Part shown: piece after piece, positions 33,915 to 45,240 of the stretch
Layout: each line of letters starts with the position of its first letter
Numbering within the stretch: the stretch's first letter is position 1
From: Vicia villosa
Lineage: Eukaryota; Streptophyta; Magnoliopsida; Fabales; Fabaceae
NCBI RefSeq assembly: GCF_029867415.1
Contig: NW_026705214.1
Span: 124,001-188,000 of the forward strand
Direction of reading: 5' to 3'
Length of the DNA stretch: 64,000 nt
The notes under the pieces: generated by a model
Seen by the model: only the letters and a program-made list of their open reading frames with translations
Told to the model about the DNA's origin: nothing
Databases searched by the model: none
Translations under genes and position numbers: made by a program

Positions 33915-35718
33915 TAGGAATAATCTTATCCTTAGGTACCCACATCTTCTTGGGTCCTTTCTTGTTAGATTTTCTCAAGTTCTGATTGAACTTGGGTTTA
34001 ACATTGTAAGCAATAAGAGGAACAGCATGATAATTTTTAATGTGAGTTTCATGATATTTCCTATGTTGTGTCACATGCTTTTTGGTGTGTGTTATGTGAA
34101 AACTTTGAGCATGTGAAGTGTGCCTAATATCATGGGAGTGGCCATACTTGAACTGATCATACAATGGCTTGTATGTGAATTTCATTTCATCAACAGGTTC
34201 AAGTTTGTATGGGGTTTCACCCTCAAAACCAATGCCGACTCTTTTGTTTCCAGACACAGCATATATCACAGAAGCTAGCTGACTTCTGCCAATACTTCTA
34301 GATAAGAACTTCCTGAAACTTAAATCATATTCTTTCAGAATATGGTTTAGACTAGGAGTGGATTTTTCTGAATCAGAAGGAGATCCAACATTATTGGATA
34401 ATTTTAAAAGTTTTTCTTTTAATTCAGAATTCTCCAACTCAAGCTTCTTTGTTTCAAATTCAAATAGCTTTTTCAGCTTTTTGTATTTGAGACTAATCTG
34501 AGACTTGAATTCCAGAAGTTCAGTTAGACCGGAAACTAACTCATCTCTAGTAAGTTCAGAAAATACCTCTTCAGAATCTGATTCTGATGTAGATTCTGAT
34601 CCGTAATCTTCTGTCGCCATCAGCGCACAGTTAGCCTGCTCATCTTCAGAGTCTGAATCATCTTCTGACTCATCCCAGGTTGCCATAAGACCTTTCTTCT
34701 TATGAAACTTCTTCTTGGGATTTTCCTTCTGAAGTTTTGGACATTCATTCTTGAAGTGTCCAGGCTCATTGCATTCATAGCACATGACCTTCTTCTTGTC
34801 AAATCTTCTGTCATCAGAAGATTCTCCACGTTCAAATTTCTTTGAACTTCTGACGCCTCTGAACTTCCTTTGCTTGTTCTTCCAAAGTTGATTTAGTCTT
34901 CTGGAGATCAAGGACAGTTCATCTTCTTCTTCAGATTCTGATTCTTCAGGATCTTCTTCTCTAGCCTGAAAAGCGTTAGTGCATTTCTTGATATTGGATT
35001 TTAATGCAATAGACTTACCTTTCTTTTGAGGCTCATTTGCGTCCAGCTCAATTTCATGACTCCTCAAGGCACTGATAAGCTCTTCCAGAGAAACTTCATT
35101 CAGATTCTTTGCAATCTTGAATGCAGTCACCATAGGACCCCATCTTCTGGGTAAGCTTCTGATGATCTTCTTTACGTGATCAGCCTTGGTGTATCCCTTG
35201 TCAAGAACTCTCAATCCAGCAGTAAGAGTTTGAAATCTTGAAAACATCTTTTCAATGTCTTCATCATCCTCCATCTTGAAGGCTTCATACTTCTGGATTA
35301 AAGCGAGAGCTTTAGTCTCCTTGACTTGAGCATTTCCTTCATGAGTCATTTTCAAGGACTCATATATGTCATAGGCCGTTTCCCTGTTAGATATCTTCTC
35401 ATACTCAGCATGAGAGATAGCATTCAGCAAAACAGTTCTGCATTTATGATGATTCCTGAAAAGCTTCTTCTGATCATCGTTCATTTCTTGCCTTGTCAGC
35501 TTTACGCCACTGGCATTTACTGGATGTTTGTAACCATCCATCAGAAGATCCCATAGATCACCATCTAGACCAAGAAAGTAACTTTCCAGTTTATCTTTCC
35601 AGTATTCAAAGTTTTCACCATCAAATACCGGCGGTCTAGTATAACCATTGTTACCGTTGTGTTGCTCAGCAGAGCCAGATGTAGATGCAGGTGTAGACTT
35701 TTCACTTTCATCAGCCAT
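33799..35718 (-). CDS. gag: Sirevirus Gag (capsid-nucleocapsid) protein
   Basis: 639 codons from ATG 35718, about 90 bp inside the 5' LTR. Near the N-terminus RPPVFDGENFEYWKDKLESY marks the gag capsid-like domain, followed by the UBN2-type helical region to about residue 230. Acidic SE-rich stretches and one zinc knuckle CYECNEPGHFKNEC near residue 310 follow, then a coiled-coil-like KKLKKLFEFETKKLELEN segment. The C-terminus runs past the protease start in another frame. It overlaps pol by at least 116 nt, with pol one base further on, so Pol needs a +1 shift or an equivalent event. Confidence 0.92.
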   Translation of the reverse strand: MADESEKSTPASTSGSAEQHNGNNGYTRPPVFDGENFEYWKDKLESYFLGLDGDLWDLLMDGYKHPVNASGVKLTRQEMNDDQKKLFRNHHKCRTVLLNAISHAEYEKISNRETAYDIYESLKMTHEGNAQVKETKALALIQKYEAFKMEDDEDIEKMFSRFQTLTAGLRVLDKGYTKADHVKKIIRSLPRRWGPMVTAFKIAKNLNEVSLEELISALRSHEIELDANEPQKKGKSIALKSNIKKCTNAFQAREEDPEESESEEEDELSLISRRLNQLWKNKQRKFRGVRSSKKFERGESSDDRRFDKKKVMCYECNEPGHFKNECPKLQKENPKKKFHKKKGLMATWDESEDDSDSEDEQANCALMATEDYGSESTSESDSEEVFSELTRDELVSGLTELLEFKSQISLKYKKLKKLFEFETKKLELENSELKEKLLKLSNNVGSPSDSEKSTPSLNHILKEYDLSFRKFLSRSIGRSQLASVIYAVSGNKRVGIGFEGETPYKLEPVDEMKFTYKPLYDQFKYGHSHDIRHTSHAQSFHITHTKKHVTQHRKYHETHIKNYHAVPLIAYNVKPKFNQNLRKSNKKGPKKMWVPKDKIIPIADILGCKKDKAQHVVVPGLWMLTTHDRKKVYVPRPGA

Positions 35719-35790
35719 CTTTTACTGAAGCGTTTTTCTCTTCCTGAATCTTTTCTAAACACGGTTAAGTGCTTGCACCTTAGAACCGGC

Positions 35791-35802
35791 GCTCTGATGC
35801 CA
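35791..35802 (-). other. Sirevirus primer binding site
   Basis: On the minus strand TGGCATCAGAGC, two nt from the 5' LTR. It differs from the usual TGGTATCAGAGC of initiator tRNA-Met by one base, which a G-U pair would tolerate. Confidence 0.85.
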
Positions 35803-35804
35803 AT

Positions 35805-37001
35805 TGAAGGATAGAAAAACACTTAGAAAGGGGGGGTTTGAATAAGTGTAGCTTTAAAAACTTGACAGATAAAAATAAATTGCACAGTTATTTTTATCCT
35901 GGTTCGTTGTTAACTAAACTACTCCAGTCCACCCCCGCAGAGATGATTTACCTCAACTGAGGATTTAATCCACTAATCGCACGGATTACAATGGTTTTCC
36001 ACTTAGTCAGCAACTAAGTCTTCCAGAGTCTTCTGATCACACACTGATCACTCCAGGAACAACTGCTTAGATACCCTCTAAGACTTTTCTAGAGTATACT
36101 GATCCACACGATCACTCTAGTTACAACCTGCTTAGATAACCTCTAAGACTTCCTAGAGTATTCTGATCCACACGATCACTCTAGTTCCTTACAACTTAAT
36201 GTAATCAATTCTAAGAGTATTACAATTGCTTCTTAAAAGCTATAATCACAAACTGTGATATTTCTCTTAACGTTTAAGCTTAATCTCACTAAAATATTAC
36301 AACAGCAATGTAGTGAGCTTTGATGAAGATGAAGATTCTGAGCTTTGAATTTGAACAGCGTTTCAGCAAGTTAATTGTTAGCAAATCGTTCACCTTGCTT
36401 CTCATCAGAACTTCATATTTATAGGCGTTGGAGAAGATGACCGTTGAGTGCATTTAATGCTTTGCGTGTTCCGTACAGCATCGCATTTAATGTTATACGC
36501 TTTTGTCAACTACCTCGAGCCTTGTTCACGCTGTGTCTACTGACGTAGCCTTTAATAGCTTTTAACGTTCCTTTTGTCAGTCAGCGTAGCTTGCCACTTG
36601 TACTTCCTTCTGATCTGATGTTTGTGAATACAACGTTTGAATATCATCAGAGTCAAACAGCTTGGTGCAAAGCATCTTCTGATCTTCTGACCTTGAAGTG
36701 CTTCTGAGCGTGATACCATCAGAACTTCAGTGCTTCTGATCTCATGTTCTTCTGATGCTTCCATAGACCCATGTTCTGATTCTGCTTCGACCATCTTCTG
36801 ATGTCTTGCCAGACCATGTTCTGATGTTGCATGCTGAACCCTTGAGACAAAGCTTCTGAGCGCTGAATTATGCATACTCTTTATATATTTCCTGAAAAGG
36901 AAATTGCATTGGATTAGAGTACCATATTATCTTAAGCAAAATTCATATTATTGTTATCATCAAAACTAAGATAATTGATCAGAACAAATCTTGTTCTAAC
37001 A
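35805..37001 (-). repeat. Sirevirus 5' LTR (right)
   Basis: 1197 bp, same ends and text as the left LTR. Acts as the promoter LTR for the minus-strand element. Confidence 0.95.
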
Positions 37002-37006
37002 TCATG

Positions 37007-37290
37007 CTCTGATAGTTGTAACACTGGGGATGCGATGTTTAGAGTTTAAGTTTTGATAACTCTAGTATGTTTTGATGTTGAAAGATTAGTTTGAAAATGT
37101 TAAACTTAATCTGTTGAATTATTTCCGCTGTGTTGACATGAACGGTTTCTTTTTATTTATGAGGATTGCCTCAGTGAATGCATGACGTGACTGGACGATG
37201 TTTTTTAATTTATTTTGAATTGTGGCACCCTTATTTCATGTACTCTGAATAAACTATTTAAATTGCCGCGGGGTTTAGAAGGGTGTTACA
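37007..37290 (+). repeat. Gypsy-2 5' LTR, second part
   Basis: Continues the LTR after the nested element and matches 43354-43638. Ends GGGTGTTACA. Confidence 0.94.
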
Positions 37291-37294
37291 ATAG

Positions 37295-37306
37295 TGGTAT
37301 CAGAGC
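37295..37306 (+). other. Gypsy-2 primer binding site (tRNA-iMet)
   Basis: TGGTATCAGAGC, 4 nt after the LTR end at 37290. Confidence 0.95.
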
Positions 37307-37423
37307 ATAGTCGGTCGTTGTGACCAGAGTCTTAGTGTCAGTCTTTCCTGTGTATGCGACTCGTACTAACTGACTTGTCGATACTTTTGTTCTGATTAAA
37401 TTAATTGTGATTTAAGCAGAGCA

Positions 37424-40400
37424 ATGGCTGGAAGAGGAGGAAGAAACGATGATGCTATCGCTGAGGCTCTGGGCATGATTGCTGGTGTGCTGGGAGGAAA
37501 TGCTGGAGGGGCAGGGATCGGTGCTGACAGGCAACTGGGGAATTTTCAGAGGAACAATCCTCCGTTGTTCAAGGGTACGCATGATCCAGAAGGTGCTCAG
37601 AAGTGGCTGAAAGAGATCGAACGGATTTTCAGAGTCATTGATTGTGCTGAAAATATGAAGGTGAGGTATGGTACGCATATGTTATCCGAAGAAGCTGATG
37701 ACTGGTGGATGGCGACCAGAGCTGACCTAGAGGCTGATGATGTGGGTATTTCTTGGCCTGTGTTCAAAAGAGAGTTTTTGAGAAGGTACTTTCCTGAGGA
37801 CGTGCGAGGCCGAAAGGAAATTGAATTTCTGGAGTTGGTTCAAGGTAATATGACAGTGCCAGAATATGCTTCGAAGTTTGTTGAGTTGGCAAAGTACTAC
37901 GTTCACTACAACAACGATGAAGCTAGTGAATTCTCGAAGTGCATCAAATTTGAGAACGGTCTCCGTGATGAGATTAAGCAGGGAATCAGGTACCAGAGGA
38001 TTCGGAGATTTGTTTATTTGGTAGACTGTAGCAGGATCTTTGAAGAAGATAACCTTAAGCTGAAGTCATCTCACTCTCGCGAGTTAGTTGACAGGAAGGG
38101 TAAGAAGCCTATGGAAAAAGGAAAACTGTATGGTAGAGGTAATCCAAAGATTGGTGGTTGGAAGAGGCCTAGTGGGGGAGACTCCAGTGCTTTTGTCAGG
38201 TGCTATACCTGTGGTGAGGTCGGTCACCGTAGGAATGAGTGCAAGCTGAACCAGAAGAAGTGCTTCAAGTGTGAAGAGGTGGGTCATGTTGCCGCTGATT
38301 GTAAGAAGAAGACTGTGACTTTTTACAATTGTGGTGAAGAGGGCCACATTAGCCCACAGTGTCCTAAACCGAAGAAGAATCAAGCTGGGGGAAAAGTTTT
38401 TGCCTTGACTGGGACAGAGACTACTCCAGAGGATAGATTAATTAAAGGTACGTGTTTCATTCATGGCACACCTTTGGTTGCAATTATTGATACTGGAGCA
38501 ACTCATTCTTTTATTTCCTTGGATTGCGCTAAAAGGTTGAATTTAGAAATATCTTAAATAAATGGAAGCATGGTTATTGACACTCCTGCGTCGGGTTCAG
38601 TAACTACTTCATCTGCTTGTTTGAATTGTCCTGTTGATGTTTTTGGTAGAGAATTTGGAATGGACTTAGTGTGTCTTCCATTGAAACAACTCGATGTCAT
38701 CCTGGGGATGAACTGGTTGGAATTCAACCGTGTTCATATAAACTGTTTTACGAAGACGGTAATCTTTCCCGAAGCTGTTAATACTGATGATCTGAACATG
38801 ACGGCTAGACAAGTGAAAGAAGCCATTAAGGACGGTGCGGCAGTGTTCATGTTGTTCGCAATGATGGACCTGAAAGAGAAGGTGGTGCGTAGTGAATTAC
38901 CAGTAGTGTGTGAATTTCTGGAAGTTTTTCCTGAAGATGTGAATGACTTACCACCGGAAAGAGAAGTAGAGTTTACTATTGAATTGATTCCGGGAACTAG
39001 TCCAGTGTCGATGGCACCATATCGTATGTCACCATCAGAGTTGGCCGAGTTGAAGAAGCAATTAGAGGAGTTGCTTGAGAAGAAATTCATTCGTCCGAGT
39101 GTTTCTCCGTGGGGTGCACCGGTATTGTTGGTAAAGAAGAAAGAGGGTTCCATGAGACTATGTGTAGACTACCGACAATTAAACAAAGTTACTATCAAGA
39201 ATCGGTATTCGTTGCCGAGGATTGATGACTTGATGGATCAGTTGGTTGGAGCTTGCGTGTTTAGTAAAATTGATCTGAGGTCTGGATATCACCAGATTCG
39301 AGTGAAAGAAGATGACATTCAGAAGACGACGTTTAGAACAAGGTATGGGCATTATGAATATTCGGTGATGCCATTTGGAGTTACGAATGCACCTGGTGTT
39401 TTTATGGAGTATATGAATAGAATCTTCCATCCTTATCTTGATAAATTTGTGGTAGTATTTATAGATGATATTTTGATATACTCCAAGAACGAAGAAGAGC
39501 ATGCAGAACATCTCCGAACTGTGTTAGAATTATTGAAGGAGAAGAAACTTTTCGCAAAATTGTCAAAGTGCGAATTTTGGTTGAATGAGGTTAGTTTCCT
39601 TGGACATGTGATTTCTAAGAATGGTATTGTTGTTGATCCTACGAAGATAGAAGCGGTATCTCAGTGGGAAGCTCCGAAATCAGTGTCGGAAATTCGTAGT
39701 TTTCTTGGTCTTGCAGGTTACTACAGAAAGTTTATAGAAGGCTTTTCAAAGTTAGCATTGCCGTTAACTAAATTGACCAGGAAGGGTCAGACTTTTATTT
39801 GGGATGCAAAATGCGAAGAGGGATTCCAAGAGTTGAAGAAGAGGCTGACGAGTTCTCCTATCTTAATTTTGCCGAATCCGGCAGAATCCTTTGTTGTTTA
39901 TTGCGATGCTTCGCTGATGGGTTTAGGGGGTGTACTGATGCAGAATCAACAAGTGGTCGCATATGCTTCGAGACAACTTAAAGTGCATGAAAGGAATTAC
40001 CCGACTCATGATTTAGAGCTGGCAGCTGTGGTTTTTGTCTTGAAATTGTGGCGACATTATTTGTACGGTTCGAGGTTCAAGGTGTTCAGTGACCACAAGA
40101 GCCTGAAGTATCTCTTTGACCAGAAAGAACTGAATATGAGACAGAGGAGGTGGTTAGAATTCTTGAAGGACTATGATTTTGGTTTGAATTACCATCCTGG
40201 TAAGGCAAACGTAGTTGCTGACGCATTGAGCAGGAAAACTTTGCATATGTCTATGCTAATGGTTAGAGAATTTGATTTGATTGAACAATTCCGAGATTTG
40301 AGTTTGGTATGCGAAGGTACTACTACTAGTATTAAATTGGGTATGCTGAAGTTGACCAGTGGTATTCTTGAAGAGATCAGAGAGGGTCAAAAAGCTGATG

Positions 40401-41791
40401 TTGAGTTGATCGATAAGTTGACTTCGATTAATCAAGGTAAAGGAGGTGAATTCAGAGTTGACGAGAATGGTATATTGAGGTTTGGAGACAGGGTTTGTGT
40501 TCCTGATCTTGCTGAACTCCGGAAGAGTATTCTAGAAGAAGGACACCGTAGTGGGTTGAGTATTCATCCTGGTGCTACCAAGATGTATCATGATTTGAAA
40601 AAGCTGTTTTGGTGGCCTGGAATGAAGAAGGAAATTGCTGAATTTGTATTCTCTTGTTTGACGTGTCAGAAGTCAAAGGTTGAACATCAGAAGCCATATG
40701 GATTCATGCAACCGATGTTTATTCCCGAGTGGAAGTGGGATAGCATATCAATGGATTTCGTTTCTGGGTTACCGAGGACCGTTAAGAATTGTGAAGCTAT
40801 CTGGGTTGTTGTGGACAGGTTGACGAAGTCTGCACATTTCATACCAGTGAGGATGGATTATCCGATGGAAAAGTTGGCTCAATTGTATATTGAGAAGATA
40901 GTTAGCCTACATGGTATTCCTTCGAGTATCGTGTCAGACAGAGATCCAAGATTCATGTCGAAGTTCTGGGAAGGTTTGCAGAAGGCTTTGGGTACTAAGC
41001 TGAGATTGAGTTCTGCTTATCATCCGCAGACAGATGGACAGACTGAGAGGACGATTCAGTCGTTAGAAGACTTGTTACGTGCTTGTGTACTAGAAAAAGG
41101 AGGTGCTTGGGATAGTTATCTGCCTTTGATTGAGTTTACCTACAACAACAGTTTTCATTCGAGTATCGGTATGGCTCCGTTTGAAGCTTTGTATGGTCGG
41201 AGGTGTAGGACGCCTTTATGTTGGTATGAGTCCGGTGAGAGTGTTGTGATTGGACCGGAAATTGTACAACAAACTACGGAAAAGATTAAGATGATTCAAG
41301 AGAAGATGAAAGCGTCCCAGAGTCGTCAAAAGAGTTACCATGACAAGAGGAGGAAAACACTTGAGTTTCAAGAGGGAGACCATGTGTTTATGAGAGTTAC
41401 TCCTATGACAGGAATTGGTAGGGCGTTGAAGTCGAAGAAGTTAACTCCGCGTTTTATTGGACCTTTCCAAGTTTCCTAAAAAGTGGGAGAAGTAGCTTAT
41501 CGTATTGCTTTGCCGCCAATGCTTGCAAATTTGCATGAGGTATTTCATGTATCGCAATTGAGGAAGTACGTTGCGGATCCATCCCATGTGATTCAAGTAG
41601 ATGATGTGCAGGTGAAAGATAACTTGACCGTTGAAACCTTACCTGTGAGGATTGAAGATCGGAAGCTGAAACAGTTGCGTGGCAAGGAAATAGCCTTGGT
41701 TAGAGTAGCTTGGGGAGGACCGGCTGAGGGGAATGTCACCTGGGAGTTGGAAAGCCAGATGAAAGATTCCTATCTGGAACTCTTTGCTTGA
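37424..41791 (+). pseudogene. Gypsy-2 Gag-Pol polyprotein with two in-frame stops
   Basis: A single 1455-codon frame. Gag: PPLFKGTHDPEGAQKWLKEI and three zinc knuckles near 38200-38360 (CYTCGEVGHRRNEC, CFKCEEVGHVAADC, and FYNCGEEGHISPQC, where the first Cys has become Phe). Protease IIDTGATHSFI. First stop TAA at 38555-38557, within protease. RT has [20 protein letters not shown] and [10 protein letters not shown]; RNase [12 protein letters not shown]; integrase HHCC (GHRSG...CLTCQKSK), [12 protein letters not shown] and [11 protein letters not shown]. Second stop TAA at 41477-41479, just before KVGEVAYRIALPP. Chromodomain-like C-terminus ends SYLELFA. No frameshift is seen, so it is only two substitutions away from an open frame. 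Confidence 0.93.
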
Positions 41792-41819
41792 GGTATGTTT
41801 TCGAGGACGAAAACTCTTT

Positions 41820-41833
41820 TAGTGGGGGAGAGT
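41820..41833 (+). other. Gypsy-2 polypurine tract
   Basis: agtgggggagagt directly before the 3' LTR. Confidence 0.9.
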
Positions 41834-43638
41834 TGTAACATCCCAAAATTTCTAATTTAATTAGTTTAATTTAATTTTAAATTAATTAATTTGGATTAGC
41901 ATTTTATTGGAATTATGTGGAAAGAAATATAAAATGTTACGTTGTTGGGCCTTATGGTGGAATTAGTAATATGGGGGTGTAAGTGTAAGGGAGCCCATCT
42001 CTAATTTTATGTTTTCATGAAATAAGGAAAAACAAGAGGAAAAAGAGTTAGAACGTGAAAAACAAGAAGTTGTGAGAAGAGGAGCTGAAGGACGTGAAAG
42101 AGAACCAAGAGGGAGAAGACCCACTCAAGGATTTGACTAAGGTAAGGGGGGACTTCTCTGATTATCATCTATTATCGGGTTAGGGGTTAATAATATTGAA
42201 TAGATGTAGGATTCGGGTCAATTGAGTCATATGATAGGTTTAGGGATTGAATCAAATTGTATGATAATTGATCTTGTGTATGAAATCTATGATATTGTGT
42301 GATCATGGCTTTGTTTGATGTGAAATTGATGTATTGTGATGTGTATTTCGTGGTATGTGTGCATTTCATTTCCTATTATTCGAATTGGTGTAATTGGAAT
42401 GAGTTGGGAATGGTTGGAATGCTGTTTTCTGCAGAATTTGGGGTTGCAGGTACGCAGTAACCGGTTACTGGGAGCAGGGTAACCGATTACTGCAGTGTAA
42501 AAAGGGAAATATTGCTGGCCGGGAGTCGGTAATCGGTTACTGAAAGCAGGGTAACCGATTACCCATACAAAAACCAGGGGGATGTGTTTCGTGAGTCAGG
42601 GTAACCGGTTACTGGCCTTTGGGTAACCGATTACCACTGAAGGTTTTTGAAAAATGCAGAATTTTGTAAGATGCATAACTTTTGAACCGTTGGTCTGTTT
42701 CGCGTGCCGTTTTGAGCTAAACGAACCTTATTAAATAATCTATGTGATGATTAATGATGTGATTGTGATTGAATGATGCATATATATATAAACATGCTTG
42801 ATGATGATGATGATTATGATGAAATGAGTATTTTGATGATGTTACTCATTAGACTTGACGATGGTATAAGTATGTTCATATATGTTTGCATTCATTCATG
42901 TTCATTGGTGATACTGTATCCATAAGGGTGTGTTGGATCAGTGAAGGGCATGATTCCCATTGTGTGGAATCTGTGCCGGCAGGGCCGTATCTTGATGATG
43001 TTGGATCGGTCATGGGTTATTCCCATTTGATGATGTTGGTACCACATGCATAGTGTCAGTTGCATTCATATGCATGACTTTTATAACATGATTGGATGTA
43101 TTCCAGTGTTATAAATATTGATGTTGTTGTTTGACTGTTTTGTGATGATGAATCTTGTCTGAATGTTTGTTTATGAAACAATTGGGTGAACTGTACAACT
43201 ATGATGTGTTATTGCCTTATAGCCTTATAACATTTGTTAATTATGATGAAGACTCACCCTTACATGTTGTCATTTTCAGATTAAGGATAGCGGCTTTTCG
43301 ACTCGGTGAGGATTAGCTCATGAGTCAGTTGTTTGGTTAGCGTCAGGTGTCATGCTCTGATAGTTGTAACACTGGGGATGCGATGTTTAGAGTTTAAGTT
43401 TTGATAACTCTAGTATGTTTTGATGTTGAAAGATTAGTTTGAAAATGTTAAACTTAATCTGTTGAATTATTTCCGCTGTGTTGACATGAACGGTTTCTTT
43501 TTATTTATGAGGATTGCCTCAGTGAATGCATGACGTGACTGGACGATGTTTTTTAATTTATTTTGAATTGTGGCACCCTTAGTTCATGTACTCTGAATAA
43601 ACTATTTAAATTGCCGCGGGGTTTAGAAGGGTGTTACA
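41834..43638 (+). repeat. Gypsy-2 3' LTR
   Basis: 1805 bp, TGTAACATCC to GGTGTTACA. Six-palindrome array at 42457-42634. Differences from the 5' LTR include tta/ttg near 41870, a TA-repeat length change near 42780 and a 4-bp gcat insertion near 43070. Confidence 0.95.
42457..42634. repeat. Six-copy GTAACCGGTTAC palindrome array (right LTR of Gypsy-2)
   Basis: Units at 42457, 42479, 42529, 42551, 42601 and 42623. The spacing alternates 22 and 50 bp, so the array is three repeats of a 72-bp two-palindrome module. Variants are as in the left LTR. Confidence 0.9.
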
Positions 43639-45010
43639 TTGTTGGCCAGTTTTCTCCAAGATACAAGTTAAAATTATTCAAGTTCCCAACATGAAAGTTG
43701 TAGAGGGTAATTTCATATTTCCAAAGAGTCCAAGAACATAAATTTATCTTGCTAGAGCTGCAAATTTTGAAGGGATGAAGTTGGCATGTTATGGTGATTC
43801 TTCTCAAGTCAAGAACATGAACAAATGTATTCCAAACCATACCAAATCTGCAAAATCTCATGTACAGGTCCTTTGTTACTTCAAAACATAGTTAAACATG
43901 AACTTTACACAAACTTTTGAAGCATTGTCCACTTGATTCAAACAGTGTCCAAAGATGCATTCTATTTTGAGCTTAAAGGTATGACTTCTAGTTTTGATAA
44001 AGAAGCTTTAATCACAAAGTCAACGCTTGGAGCTTTGTGATTATTGCTTTTGAACACACAACATCTTAATACCAAGAAGCAACCAATTACAAACCTGCAA
44101 TCACTTTAGAAAGCCTCCATGATCACCTTGGAATCACCATGTTCATGTACTTTCAAATTGAAAATCCAACCAAACCAACTTTTGAGAGAAGGCTTATTTC
44201 CAACTGATTTCTTCACACACAAACCACAAATGACTTCTCTAAATAGCATACCTTGGTTATGAAGTCCAACACACAACAATTCTCCAATTCACTATCTCAA
44301 TCAAAGCTCATTTTTACCTTCAAGAAAAAATTTTCAAATTTGCAAATCCCCTCAAGTTTCTAGCAAACCAACCATCCAAACACCTTCCATACAACCTATA
44401 GATGCTTCTGAATCCATAAGTTTGCATTAGTAAACACCAAATCATCATCTTCTATTTCTCATTTTTCTCACTTGTAAGTTAGTTTGGTCAAAAACATTTA
44501 GGCATTCTCATTGCAAAGTAAGCATCCCTTTAGCTTCCTGGAGGTTCAAGGAAGCTATTTGCATCATCATATCACTTATGTACGTGTTAAAAGAGGCATT
44601 GGACCTTGCTCCAATAGGTATATTTCTGCAACTTTGAACTCTCCCATATAAGTATCATTTTGTGCATTTCTAAATACCATAATACTTGCCATATTGCCAT
44701 GAGTTAAAGCCCTATGAAAATAGGCATTGATTGTACCTGTGTGTGATTTAATTTCATTTAGAAAATTTAGGGTTCTTGAGCTTTTCTAGAAAATTCGTGA
44801 GCCACAGATTTTATAAATATTTGATATATATATTTTTTTAATTTCTGGTGAAATTTCCAACAAGTTAGCTTTTTACAGTTTTCAATTCGGTTCAGAAATA
44901 AGAGACCTCCATTGTTGAGGTCCCGAGGTTGAAGATGATGTTGAGCTGGCGCCATTTTCATATTTAAATACTTGTTTTATTATATAATTATTTGAATGCA
45001 TATTATTATT

Positions 45011-45085
45011 GGATGAGAGCGTAGCACTGCTGGTCAAGGCATTTTTTTGTGAGCGAATGGTCTGGGGTTCGAATCCCCCTCACCC
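45011..45085 (+). ncRNA. tRNA-like module with Pol III A and B boxes
   Basis: A-box-like tagcactgctgg (45022-45033) matches TRGCNNAGYNGG at 11 of 12. The B box ggttcgaatcc (45066-45076) matches GGTTCGANNCC exactly, starting 44 nt later as in true tRNAs. The T arm is GGGG-TTCGAAT-CCCC, and GGATGAG pairs with CTCACCC with one mismatch. No good anticodon stem, so not a working tRNA. Confidence 0.45.
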
Positions 45086-45164
45086 AAACCTTTTGGTTTT
45101 ATTTTCTTTTTTACATTTAAAACATGTTTTATCATATAATGCAGTGTTTGTGTTATGTTAACAT

Positions 45165-45240
45165 GTCTAGCGTGTAGCCCAGTGTGTAATAAATTTGTCT
45201 GGTGAGTGTAAGGACTTGTGTTCAAACCTCACTTAGTGCA
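45165..45240 (+). ncRNA. Second tRNA-like module, degenerate
   Basis: A-box-like tagcccagtgtg (45175-45186) and B-box-like tgttcaaacct (45219-45229), again 44 nt apart. The T stem is poor. Same orientation as the module at 45011. Confidence 0.3.

Larger units (their letters stand above)
27355..37001 (-). mobile_element. Sirevirus-type Copia element, intact frames, very recent
   Basis: 9647 bp, minus strand, inserted in the left LTR of Gypsy-2 with target duplication tcatg (27350-27354 and 37002-37006). Both LTRs are 1197 bp (27355-28551 and 35805-37001), and I noticed one substitution (near 28056 and 36508). The primer site is next to the right LTR. Several polypurine-tract copies lie inside the left LTR. 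gag (639 aa) and pol (1044 aa) are open, and a short ORF lies downstream of pol. Multiple polypurine tracts and an extra 3' ORF region are hallmarks of Sireviruses (SIRE/Maximus lineage). Confidence 0.95.
25836..43638 (+). mobile_element. Gypsy-2: Tekay/Del-like chromovirus carrying a nested Sirevirus
   Basis: LTRs are 25836-27354 plus 37007-37290 (left, split) and 41834-43638 (right, 1805 bp). Ends are TGTAACATCC and GGTGTTACA. Target duplication ttgtt is at 25831-25835 and 43639-43643. The primer site lies 4 nt after the left LTR and the polypurine tract abuts the right LTR. One polyprotein frame (37424-41791) with two in-frame stops. About seven differences between LTRs, counting indels. 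Removing the 9.6 kb nested element leaves about 8.1 kb, normal for this lineage. Confidence 0.95.
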
